This document shows positions 8,451 to 15,846 of a stretch of DNA of 26,817 nucleotides, in pieces. Where the stretch lies: positions 1 through 26,817 of the forward strand of contig CALMOR010000221.1 of NCBI GenBank assembly GCA_937872165.1. Direction: 5' to 3'. Each line of letters begins with the position of its first letter. The first letter of the stretch is position 1. Below the pieces are notes generated by a model. That model had not been told where the DNA came from. It saw only the letters and a program-made list of their open reading frames with translations, and made no database searches. A program made the position numbers and the translations under genes. This DNA is from an uncultured Burkholderiales bacterium. GTDB lineage: Bacteria > Pseudomonadota > Gammaproteobacteria > Burkholderiales > Burkholderiaceae_D.

Positions 8451-9430
8451 CGTCGGACGATCGGACGAGTGGGCTTGGTGCCGACGACGTAGAGCGGCTT
8501 GCCCATGACGATCGCCATCGTCACCGCGAGGTATTCGGCGATGACGCCGAGGGCCATCAGGATGCCGCCGGAGAAGAACGTGACGGCGATCAGCAACGAT
8601 GCCCATCCGCGCACCGGGATCCGATTCGTGTAGTGACCGTAGACGGCATAGCAGGCGAGCAGCAGCGCGACGAGGACCGAGCCGAAGCCCATCACGGTGA
8701 TCACCCTGAGGGGCCGCGTGCCGGTCGTCAGGATGAGGTTCCAGAAGTGCCCCAGCAGTCGCATGTACGAATAGCCCGACGGCCGATCGAGCTCGGTGCG
8801 CAGGAGGATCGGCGCGTGACCGATGCGCGCCGTGATCCAGAACAGACCCACGTCGAGATAGACGCCATTGCCGCAGTACGCGGCGAGCGTCCGCGCGATC
8901 TCGCCGTCGACGAGACGGAAGCTGTTGAAGCGGCCGATCTGCTCGTTCTTCAGCAAAGCACCGGCGATCGACTTCGCCATGCGGCTGAAGCCGTTGCGCA
9001 GACGCCCGTGCGGCGGCGGATTGATCGGCTGCGCGTAGACCAGTTGCAGCCTCTCGGTCACGGCCTGATCGAGCATGACGCGGATGTCGAGCGGATTCTG
9101 CTGACCATCCTCGTCGATGGTGGCCACCCAGTCGCCGGTCGCGCTGGCCATGCCGGCCAGCGTCGCTGCATGCTGGCCGTAATTGCGTGTCAACCAGACG
9201 GCGCGGGCGAAAGGAAACTCGGCGGCCAGGGCCTCGATCGTCCGATCGGATCCATCCGGGCCGCAGTCGTGGACCAACAGCATCTCGTCGACGACGAAGC
9301 GCAGGCCGCCCGCGGTGACCTGCTCGACCGTCATCGGCTGGACCTCGAGGACGATCGTCCGAAGGGTCTTCTCGCCGCGGTAGACCGGTACGACCACGGA
9401 CACGCGGTGCAGAAGATCGGGACTCATCAT
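8447..9430 (-). CDS. GT2 glycosyltransferase with two C-terminal membrane helices (polyprenyl-phosphate sugar synthase type)
   Basis: This 327-residue protein has a GT-A domain (about residues 8-230) followed by two membrane segments (241-263 and 275-302). That is the layout of ArnC, GtrB and dolichol-phosphate-mannose-synthase relatives, which load a sugar from a nucleotide donor onto undecaprenyl phosphate. Motifs are SVVVPVYRGEKTL (11-23), RNYGQHAATLAGM (82-94) and the metal-binding acidic cluster DEDGQQNP (106-113). The amphipathic SGYSYMRLL stretch before the first helix is typical of the class. The ATG at 9430 is chosen because the catalytic domain begins directly after it; a second ATG follows immediately, and no clear Shine-Dalgarno is seen. 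Its stop overlaps the epimerase start (ATGA). In-frame codons continue upstream, but without family similarity. It is first in its operon, divergent from the next gene. Confidence 0.9.
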   Translation of the reverse strand: MMSPDLLHRVSVVVPVYRGEKTLRTIVLEVQPMTVEQVTAGGLRFVVDEMLLVHDCGPDGSDRTIEALAAEFPFARAVWLTRNYGQHAATLAGMASATGDWVATIDEDGQQNPLDIRVMLDQAVTERLQLVYAQPINPPPHGRLRNGFSRMAKSIAGALLKNEQIGRFNSFRLVDGEIARTLAAYCGNGVYLDVGLFWITARIGHAPILLRTELDRPSGYSYMRLLGHFWNLILTTGTRPLRVITVMGFGSVLVALLLACYAVYGHYTNRIPVRGWASLLIAVTFFSGGILMALGVIAEYLAVTMAIVMGKPLYVVGTKPTRPIVRR

Positions 9431-9658
9431 CGGCGCATCGAAGTTCGGAACGCGAGCGCGAGCCGCCACGGGGCCGCTGTCACGTCTTACGAGGGAAGCC
9501 GTGAATATACCGATCGCGCCGAGGCCCGGGATGCTTCGGAGCCGATTGGGGCGGCGATTCGGCATCCACGCAACCAACCGGATCGAAGCCGCAGCCGTCT
9601 GTCCATCACCCGATCGTATGGCGATAATCGGACTCCACTGCCACTGCATCGCCGCCTC
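9431..9658. promoter_or_regulatory. divergent intergenic region between two GT2 operons
   Basis: This 228-base region separates two head-to-head glycosyltransferase genes. On the plus strand GATAAT at 9623-9628 resembles a -10 element, with a weak TGTCCA at 9600-9605 17 bases before it. It would start transcription about 25 bases before the TTG at 9659. On the minus strand TATATT at 9509-9504 resembles a -10 element for the 9430-4274 operon, with no good -35. No repeat or operator-like palindrome stands out. Confidence 0.35.
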
Positions 9659-10651
9659 TTGAGATCCGTCGTCGTCGTCCTCCTCAGCTGGAACAACAAG
9701 CAGGCGGTCATCGATTGCCTCGCCCGACTCTCGACGTTGACCGGAGCGCATGTCCATGTCGTCGTGATCGACAACGCTTCGTCGGACGGCTCGGTGGCCG
9801 CGATCGCGCACGCGTATCCCGACGTCACCCTGCTGCAGGAGCCGCTGAATCGCGGCTTCGTCGGCGGTGTGAATCGGGGACTCGCGGAAGCGGCGCGCCG
9901 CGGTGCCGACTTCGCGTGGCTGATCAACGACGATACGCAGTTCGACGACGACGTCCTCGTTCCCCTGCTCGCCCGCGCGGCGAGCGATCCGCGCGCCGGC
10001 CTGTTGACGCCGCTGCTGCGCAATCTCCCTCCCGACGGCGGTGAACAGTTCCGTAACGGACTCGTCGACTGGAAGCGCGGTGCGATGAGCCACAACTTCA
10101 CGGACTCGGTCCATGCCGAACGCGCGAGAGAGGGAGCGACGCCGATCGTCGTGGGGACGGCCCTGCTCGTCGACCTGCGGGTCTTTCGCGCGATCGGCCC
10201 GTTCGACGAGCGTTTCTTCGCCTATTGGGAAGACACCGACTACTCGGTGCGTGCGGCGCGAGCCGGCTTCGACAACGTGATCGTCGAAAACGCGATCGTC
10301 GCGCACGCGGCACCGCTGGTCACGACGCGCCCGCCGCACTACCACTACTACATGATCCGCAACGAAGCGCTGTTCTGGCACAAGCACTGGCACGGGCCGG
10401 GATCGCTGCGCTGGAAGCGGCGGTGGCTGACCGCCGCCATGGCATCGATCGCACGCAATCGCGACCAGGCCCGAACCGAAAACGTCGCAGCCGGGGTGGA
10501 CGGCCTCTGGCACGGTTGGTTGCGACGCGCGGGCGCACGCAATGCGCATGCGACAGCACCGCGCTGGTTCCATCGCCTGGCCACCGCGGCACCGTGGCTC
10601 TGCGTCAAGTTCCTCGAAAGGTCTTGGCGCAATCCGCCGCGACGCGGTTGA
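9659..10651 (+). CDS. GT2 glycosyltransferase (rhamnosyltransferase-like)
   Basis: This 330-residue cytoplasmic GT-A enzyme probably adds a sugar to a lipid-linked oligosaccharide. The start of the domain is SVVVVLLSWNNKQAVIDC (residues 3-20). IDNASSDGS follows (37-45), then LNRGFVGGVNRGL (63-75) and the acidic metal site LINDDTQFD (88-96). The acceptor-side FFAYWEDTDYSVRA is characteristic of the WbbL/rhamnosyltransferase branch of GT2. No membrane helices are evident. I place the start at TTG 9659-9661, immediately before the first beta strand, because no ATG or GTG lies at a suitable position and the frame upstream does not resemble the family. No Shine-Dalgarno is visible, so the exact start is uncertain by a few codons. 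It is a lone plus-strand gene among minus-strand operons; its stop lies 12 bases from the stop of the convergent GT2. Donor sugar is unknown. Confidence 0.88.
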   Translation: MRSVVVVLLSWNNKQAVIDCLARLSTLTGAHVHVVVIDNASSDGSVAAIAHAYPDVTLLQEPLNRGFVGGVNRGLAEAARRGADFAWLINDDTQFDDDVLVPLLARAASDPRAGLLTPLLRNLPPDGGEQFRNGLVDWKRGAMSHNFTDSVHAERAREGATPIVVGTALLVDLRVFRAIGPFDERFFAYWEDTDYSVRAARAGFDNVIVENAIVAHAAPLVTTRPPHYHYYMIRNEALFWHKHWHGPGSLRWKRRWLTAAMASIARNRDQARTENVAAGVDGLWHGWLRRAGARNAHATAPRWFHRLATAAPWLCVKFLERSWRNPPRRG

Positions 10652-10663
10652 TCCGCGGTCGTC

Positions 10664-11629
10664 TCACCGGCCCTTGATGCGTCGAGCCACGATCTGACCC
10701 GCGTTGATCGGCAGCGCCATCAGCGTCTTCGCGTCGAGCTTCATCTGGTCGCGCAGGATGGTCATCGACAGGGGTTTCCGATGGCTCAGTCGATGCACGA
10801 CATCGTCGGCGAATTCGTAGCGCAGCGTGCGGATCTTTCCTTCGATCATCTCGCGTTGCAGCGGACTGAGATCGAATTCGAGCAGGCGCTTGCGATAGCG
10901 CATCTCGTTCTGGATGCGACCCAGGTAGCCGTCGGTTCCCCAGCCCGACCCGGCATAGACATTGACGCCATAGCCGTACCGGACCTCGATCTGCGACGAG
11001 AAGCAGAAACGTGCGCCAGCCTTCGCGCAGGCGATCCAGAACAGGTAGTCCTCGCCCGCACTGAAGAACGCTTCGTCGAATCGCTGCGTCCGGAAGCGAT
11101 CGAAGTCGTAGACCACCGTGGAGGTGCCGATGACGTTGCCCGAGATGATCTGGTCGAACATGTCGCCTCGATAGCTGTGCAGCAGGGGGTCGTTGTCGAT
11201 CGACGGATGATCGTCCACGCGGATCCGCCCGCCTCGCTCGAACCCGCCGATCCGCTGACCCGGTTGATAGAGATCCGTGAAGAAGAAGTCGTGGCCCGCC
11301 GACAGTGCGGTCATCGCATGCGCGAGGTGGTGCTCGACCCACGCGTCGTCCGAGTCGAGAAAAGCGACGTAGCGCACGTCGGACCCGAGTGCATCGAGCG
11401 CGCGGTTGCGCGCGGAGGCCGGGCCGCCGTTCTGTTGGGTGATGACCTCGACTGCGAAGCGCGACGTTCCGAGCGACGCCACCTCTTCGGCCGCGGGCAG
11501 TGGTGATGCGTCGTCCACGACGACGATGCGGACCCCGTCGATGTCGACCTGCGCGAACACCGACTCGAGCGCCCGGGCCAACAATCCGGGCGTCCGTTGA
11601 AAGAACGGAATGACGACCGCGACGCTCAC
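10664..11629 (-). CDS. GT2 glycosyltransferase (second gene of the left GT4-GT2 pair)
   Basis: This 321-residue GT-A family enzyme is likely cytoplasmic. Motifs are SVAVVIPFFQRTPGLLARAL (residues 2-21), IVVVDDASP (35-43), QQNGGPASARNRALD (65-79) and the metal-binding AFLDSDDAW (89-97). AGEDYLFWIACAKAG further in is the usual acceptor-side ED motif of this GT2 branch. The C-terminal 60-70 residues are a charged helical extension without membrane segments. The start is GTG 11629, which overlaps the TGA of the upstream GT4 by four bases (GTGA), so it is probably translated by coupling. It converges on the plus-strand rhamnosyltransferase-like gene. A similar GT4-GT2 pair lies at 17117-14851. The sugar and linkage cannot be deduced. 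Confidence 0.88.
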   Translation of the reverse strand: MSVAVVIPFFQRTPGLLARALESVFAQVDIDGVRIVVVDDASPLPAAEEVASLGTSRFAVEVITQQNGGPASARNRALDALGSDVRYVAFLDSDDAWVEHHLAHAMTALSAGHDFFFTDLYQPGQRIGGFERGGRIRVDDHPSIDNDPLLHSYRGDMFDQIISGNVIGTSTVVYDFDRFRTQRFDEAFFSAGEDYLFWIACAKAGARFCFSSQIEVRYGYGVNVYAGSGWGTDGYLGRIQNEMRYRKRLLEFDLSPLQREMIEGKIRTLRYEFADDVVHRLSHRKPLSMTILRDQMKLDAKTLMALPINAGQIVARRIKGR

Positions 11630-12897
11630 GAATGCGCTTCCGCAGCCAGCGCGGCATGCCCGCCCCGTGCCATCGTCGACCGATAGCTGTCGGCGATCCG
11701 CGTCACGACGACACCGTGCTCGTAGTCGCGGACGATCTTCGCGCGCGCCGCGTCGCCCATCGCGCGCGCATCGGCCTGCGCCTCGAGAAGACGGATGCAA
11801 CAGTCGGCCAGCGCACGCGGCGACTCGGCCAGCAGGATCTCCGTGCCTTCCACGAGGTCGAGACCTTCGGCGCCGAGCGGAGTGGAGACGGTGGGGACTC
11901 CCCAGGCCGCGGCCTCGATGATCTTGATCCGCGTTCCGCCACCGGCGCGAATGGCGCAGCAGGCGACGTCGGCGCGGCCATAGATCTCGGCGACGTCGTC
12001 GATGAAGCCGAGGACTTCGACGGCCGGATTGCGTCGCGGGTCGATCGACAACCGCTCGCTCCTGGCGCCGGCGATCAACAGCTTCGCGTCGGGAACCGCT
12101 TCGAGGACCATCGGGAAGACGACGTCCATCAGCTCCGTGGCCGCTTCGAGGTTCGGCGCATACCCGTAGCTGCCGATGAACATCACGGTCTTGCCGCTCC
12201 TCTGCAAGCGATCGACGGCCATCGGAAACGAGACGGCGTTGTTCACGACGTCGATCGAAGCGGTGACGCCCAGAGTCGACAGGTAGTCGCGCTCTCCGCT
12301 CGAACAGACCAGCGCGCTGTCGATCGAGTTCAGCACCGCGAGTTCGGCTCGCCGGATGGCGGAGACCTCGATTCGACGCAACCACCGATCGACCGACGAA
12401 TGCTCGCGAGCCACCCTGCGCAGACGCGCGACGTGCTCGACGTCGTCGAAGTTGACGGCCACCGGCACCCGACCGGCGACGCCCTCGACGACCGCGGGCG
12501 TGGCATCGAGTCGATGCGCGACGACCAGTGCGGTATCGGTGCGCAGTGCGGAGCGGACCGCGAGAGCCTGCTCGGGTCCGCCCCCATCGCCGTAGTAGCG
12601 CTGATAACGGATGTCGAAGAGGCCGCGCAAGGTCGAGCGCCAACCCCGGTGCGCAAGCATCGAGCGGCCGGCGAGATGGACGCAGACCTGGATGCCCCAA
12701 TGCTTCCGCAACGATGCCGCGACGCCGGCGGGATCGGCGGACGCGAGGAAGTCGGGGGCGACGAAGAGGAGCAGATCGACCTCGTCGGCCGCCCGCGCGG
12801 CCGCCTCGAGCAGCAGCCGCATGCGGATGTAGGTGCCCCAGACCATCGGGCCGTAGTCCGAGGCGTAGTTGCAGGAGACGAAGAGGATGCGTCGCAC
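11626..12897 (-). CDS. GT4 glycosyltransferase (first gene of the left GT4-GT2 pair)
   Basis: This 423-residue GT-B fold glycosyltransferase fits the group-1 (GT4) family with separate N- and C-terminal Rossmann-like domains. It opens RRILFVSCNYASDYG. The hinge-region DDVEH motif is at residues 151-155, FIGSYGYAPNLEA at about 240-252, and the donor-binding GGGTRIKIIEAAAWGVPTVS at about 319-338. The last is the E-x7-E type region that holds the nucleotide sugar. I prefer GTG 12897 because it directly precedes the first beta strand. A TTG at 12945 would add 16 residues and would match the longer N-terminus of its paralogue at 15843-17117. Neither has a clear ribosome binding site. The two paralogues share many blocks end to end (for example YASDY/YASDF, HWGI, DD(V/I)EH). 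It overlaps its GT2 partner by GTGA. Confidence 0.9.
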   Translation of the reverse strand: MRRILFVSCNYASDYGPMVWGTYIRMRLLLEAAARAADEVDLLLFVAPDFLASADPAGVAASLRKHWGIQVCVHLAGRSMLAHRGWRSTLRGLFDIRYQRYYGDGGGPEQALAVRSALRTDTALVVAHRLDATPAVVEGVAGRVPVAVNFDDVEHVARLRRVAREHSSVDRWLRRIEVSAIRRAELAVLNSIDSALVCSSGERDYLSTLGVTASIDVVNNAVSFPMAVDRLQRSGKTVMFIGSYGYAPNLEAATELMDVVFPMVLEAVPDAKLLIAGARSERLSIDPRRNPAVEVLGFIDDVAEIYGRADVACCAIRAGGGTRIKIIEAAAWGVPTVSTPLGAEGLDLVEGTEILLAESPRALADCCIRLLEAQADARAMGDAARAKIVRDYEHGVVVTRIADSYRSTMARGGHAALAAEAHS

Positions 12898-13053
12898 GAG
12901 ATCGATGGAATGTACCGGACGGCGCTGCCCGAACGGATGCAGCAAGCGCGGTGCGCCGCCACGAGCGCTCGCGTATCATCGCCGCCCAGCAAGATACTCG
13001 ATGGCCACTTTCTCGTGTGGCATCCGTCTCCCATCAGCGCTTCCGCTTCCTCA
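12898..13053. promoter_or_regulatory. divergent region between GT4 and the asparagine-synthase-like gene
   Basis: About 156 bases lie between the two divergent starts. TATCAT at 12974-12979 and GATACT at 12993-12998 on the plus strand are -10-like, but neither has a good -35. The region must contain promoters for both genes unless translation of one begins earlier than I assign. Confidence 0.25.
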
Positions 13054-14862
13054 ATGACCCGACCGACGTTGCGCGGACGCTTCGACCGCTCGCCAGCCGC
13101 GGCGCCCGCCGGAGCACAACGTCGCGATCCGGCCTCGAAGTCCGCCACGTACGACGGCATCGAGGTCTCGATCGTCGGTCTGCCTTCCTTCACCGGACAG
13201 CCCGCCGATCCGGTCCGGCATCAGGGCATCGCGCTCGCCATCGCGAAGGCATGGCGCGAACGCGGCGCGAAACTGTTCGACGACCTGCACGGCACGTTCG
13301 CCCTGGCGCTCGTGGATGCGAAGGACGGCGCGGCGGTCCTGGCCGTCGATCGCCTCGGCATCGAGACGCTGTGCTTCGCGGTCGATGGCGCATGCCTCTA
13401 CTGGTCGATCGACGCAAGCCAGGTCGCGGCGGCGTTGCACGGCACGCGGGCGCCCGACGTATCTGTCGGCGGTAGCCTCGATCCGCAGGCGATCTTCGAC
13501 TACCTCTACTTCCATTGCATCCCCGGACCTTCGACGGTCTATCGCGGCGTGACGCGGCTGCTTCCGGGCCACGTCCTGCGCTTCTGCGCAGACGTCACGA
13601 CCGTCGAGCCCTACTGGTCGCCGGTCTACGACGAACGCAGCCGCGAGCCGGTCCCGGACCTCGAACGCGAGTTCCTCGACACGGTGAAGGGATCGGTCGC
13701 GCGAGCGATCGAAGGGACGTCGCGGCCCGCGTGCTTTCTCTCCGGCGGCACCGACTCGTCGCCCGTCGCCGGCATGCTTCGCGAAGCGACCGGCGCCGCA
13801 CCGCAGACCTACTCGATCGGCTTCGATGCCGAAGGCTTCGACGAGATGAGCTACGCCCGCATCGCATCGAAGCGCTTCGGGACCGACCATCACGAGTACT
13901 ACATCACGCCGGCCGACCTGGTCGCGAGCATCCCCGAGATCGCTGCGACCTACGACCAGCCCTTCGGCAATTCGTCGGTATTGCCGACCTACTACTGCGC
14001 GCGCATGGCGAAGGCCGACGGCGCGGACCGCATCCTCGGCGGCGACGGCGGCGACGAACTCTTCGGCGGCAACACGCGCTATGCGAAGCAGCGCGTGTTC
14101 GACTATTTCGATCGCTCGCCGGCAGTCGTGCGCTCGGCGTTGCGCGGTGTCCTCGGGCCGGCCGCCTGGGAATCGGTCCCCGGGGTCAGGAAGGCGCGAA
14201 GCTACGTCCGCCAGGCGAGCGTGCCGATGCCCGACCGGATGCAGACCTACAACCTGCTGACCCGTATCGGCGTGGAGACGATCTTCGAGCCCGCTTTCCT
14301 CTCGCAGGTCGACGTCGATGGACCGATCGAAGGAATGCGTCGCTGGTACGGACGTTCGAACGCCGGCAGCCTGCTCAACCGGATGCTGGCGTTCGACCTC
14401 AAGTACACCCTGACCGACAACGATCTGCCCAAGGTCACGGCGGCGTGCCGCCTCGCCGGCGTCGAGCCGGCCTTCCCTTTCCTCGACGACGCGGTCGTCG
14501 CCTTCGCCGCGCGACTCGATCCGGAGCTGAAGCTGAAGGGATTGCAACTGCGCTGGTTCTTCAAGCACGCGCTGCGCGATTTCCTGCCGTCCGAAATCAT
14601 CACGAAGACCAAGCACGGCTTCGGCCTGCCGTTCGGCATCTGGCTCGGACGCGACAAGGCACTCAACGCATTGGCCTTCGCGAGCCTCGACTCGTTGAAG
14701 CAGCGGAGCATCGTCCGCGCTTCGTTCATCGACCAGCTCCGCGCCGATCTGCTCGCCGATCATGCGACCTACTACGGTGAGCTGGTATGGGTGCTGATGA
14801 TGCTCGAGCAGTGGATGCAGACGCATCGACCCATGCCGAGCGGACGGGACTCAGCGGCGTAG
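13054..14862 (+). CDS. asparagine-synthase-like ATP-dependent ligase with degenerate glutaminase domain
   Basis: This 602-residue protein has a full synthetase (ATP pyrophosphatase) domain. The PP-loop is SGGTDSS (residues 230-236; the usual Leu is Thr). GGDGGDELFGG is at 329-339, and the C-terminal helical region (KTKHGFGLPFGIWL) is normal. The N-terminal part keeps only the later strands of the class-II glutaminase fold (LHGTFALALVD, then VDRLGIETLCF). It lacks the N-terminal Met-Cys-Gly-Ile nucleophile, the RGPD arginine and the NGEIYN glutamine pocket. Known relatives of this kind either use free ammonia or make other amide bonds, as beta-lactam synthetase and lasso-peptide cyclase do. 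Exosortase-associated and O-antigen loci often carry such enzymes for sugar amidation. The ATG at 13054 is the most credible start. The 3' end overlaps the convergent GT2 by 12 bases. A role in amidating a uronic acid of the glycan is inference. Confidence 0.88.
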   Translation: MTRPTLRGRFDRSPAAAPAGAQRRDPASKSATYDGIEVSIVGLPSFTGQPADPVRHQGIALAIAKAWRERGAKLFDDLHGTFALALVDAKDGAAVLAVDRLGIETLCFAVDGACLYWSIDASQVAAALHGTRAPDVSVGGSLDPQAIFDYLYFHCIPGPSTVYRGVTRLLPGHVLRFCADVTTVEPYWSPVYDERSREPVPDLEREFLDTVKGSVARAIEGTSRPACFLSGGTDSSPVAGMLREATGAAPQTYSIGFDAEGFDEMSYARIASKRFGTDHHEYYITPADLVASIPEIAATYDQPFGNSSVLPTYYCARMAKADGADRILGGDGGDELFGGNTRYAKQRVFDYFDRSPAVVRSALRGVLGPAAWESVPGVRKARSYVRQASVPMPDRMQTYNLLTRIGVETIFEPAFLSQVDVDGPIEGMRRWYGRSNAGSLLNRMLAFDLKYTLTDNDLPKVTAACRLAGVEPAFPFLDDAVVAFAARLDPELKLKGLQLRWFFKHALRDFLPSEIITKTKHGFGLPFGIWLGRDKALNALAFASLDSLKQRSIVRASFIDQLRADLLADHATYYGELVWVLMMLEQWMQTHRPMPSGRDSAA

Positions 14863-15846
14863 CAGCGACGCGACCAGGTGGCGCCAGCCGTCGCCGTCGA
14901 ATGGCGCGAGCCCGATCGATTTCCATGCGTAGCGTCGTGCCGACGCGAAGTCGCGATGCTCTCGGTAGTGGAAGCAGTAGGTGGACCAGACCTTTCGCAG
15001 ACGCCAGTCGATATCGCTCGTGAAAGGCGAGAACGACTGGACTGCCTTCAGGCCGAGCAGCATGCGGTCCTCGCAGAAGTACATGGGGCGACCCGACTTC
15101 GTGAGGCTGCCGTCGCGCGTGCGATAGATGCCTGCATCGATCGGGGCCAGCGCGAGATCCTCGATATTCGCGAGCCTCAGCCACAGGTCGTAGTCCTCCG
15201 CGCTGGCGAGCGACTCGTCGAAACCGCCCAGCGCGACGATCACGTCGCGCCGCACCTGCACCGTCATCACCTGCAGGCAGCCGCAACGGATCAGCACGTC
15301 GACCGGCCGACGGAGGATCGAGACCCTGCCGAGACGGTAATCGTCGGCGATGTGGCTGTGGAGACAGGGGGAGCGCTTCGCGAGCGGCAGCAGCTTCGCA
15401 TGCGCAGCATGGTCGCCGACGTGGAAGTGGGCTGCGCGCCAGGAACTTCGAGGCAGCGCCGCGAAGGCGTCGCGCTGTTTCTCGAGGAAGTCCGGATACC
15501 AGAGGTCGTCCGAATCGAGGAAGCCGATCCATGCGCCGCGTGCCGCGAAGACACCGGTGTTGCGGGCGCCTGCCGGACCTCGCTGCCGTCGGTTCGACAG
15601 AACGATGACCGATGGCGACAGTGCTCGCGCTTCGGCCAGTGCCGACTGCGTCGCAGGATCGGTGCTGGCGTCGTCGACGATCAGCAGCTCCCACCCCGTC
15701 CCGGGCTCCTCGGCGAACAGCGTCTGGGCAACGACCGAATGCACCGATTCGAGCAGCAGGCGTCCGGTGTCGTGGACCGGCATGACGATCGAGATCGCCG
15801 GACGCGCTTGGCTCGTTCCACGAGCCGTGTCGCTGCCTTCGATCAT
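14851..15846 (-). CDS. GT2 glycosyltransferase (second gene of the right GT4-GT2 pair)
   Basis: This 331-residue GT-A enzyme has AISIVMPVHDTGRLLLESVH (residues 17-36), ELLIVDDASTD (53-63), RGPAGARNTGVFAARG (89-104) and the metal-binding FLDSDDLWYPDF (109-120). FDESLASAEDYDLWLRLA, with the ED acceptor motif, follows in the second half. The C-terminal 60 residues are helical, include FASARRYAWKSIGLAPFD, and resemble tails of other GT2 enzymes of surface-glycan loci. The start is ATG 15846, overlapping the GT4 stop as ATGA. The frame is open 47 codons further upstream, but that part lies inside the GT4 gene and is unlike the family. Its stop lies within the last 12 bases of the convergent asparagine-synthase-like gene. 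It is the counterpart of the GT2 at 10664-11629 by gene order, though the sequences are only distantly alike. Confidence 0.88.
   Translation of the reverse strand: MIEGSDTARGTSQARPAISIVMPVHDTGRLLLESVHSVVAQTLFAEEPGTGWELLIVDDASTDPATQSALAEARALSPSVIVLSNRRQRGPAGARNTGVFAARGAWIGFLDSDDLWYPDFLEKQRDAFAALPRSSWRAAHFHVGDHAAHAKLLPLAKRSPCLHSHIADDYRLGRVSILRRPVDVLIRCGCLQVMTVQVRRDVIVALGGFDESLASAEDYDLWLRLANIEDLALAPIDAGIYRTRDGSLTKSGRPMYFCEDRMLLGLKAVQSFSPFTSDIDWRLRKVWSTYCFHYREHRDFASARRYAWKSIGLAPFDGDGWRHLVASLLRR

Noticed and set aside
5181..8492. Long plus-strand frame (about 1,100 codons) opposite the membrane protein and epimerase
   Set aside because: Same pattern: a charged low-complexity shadow of convincing minus-strand genes.
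11632..13053. Upstream in-frame extension of the asparagine-synthase-like gene
   Set aside because: It is antisense to the left GT4 gene and has no glutaminase motifs, so it does not restore the missing domain.
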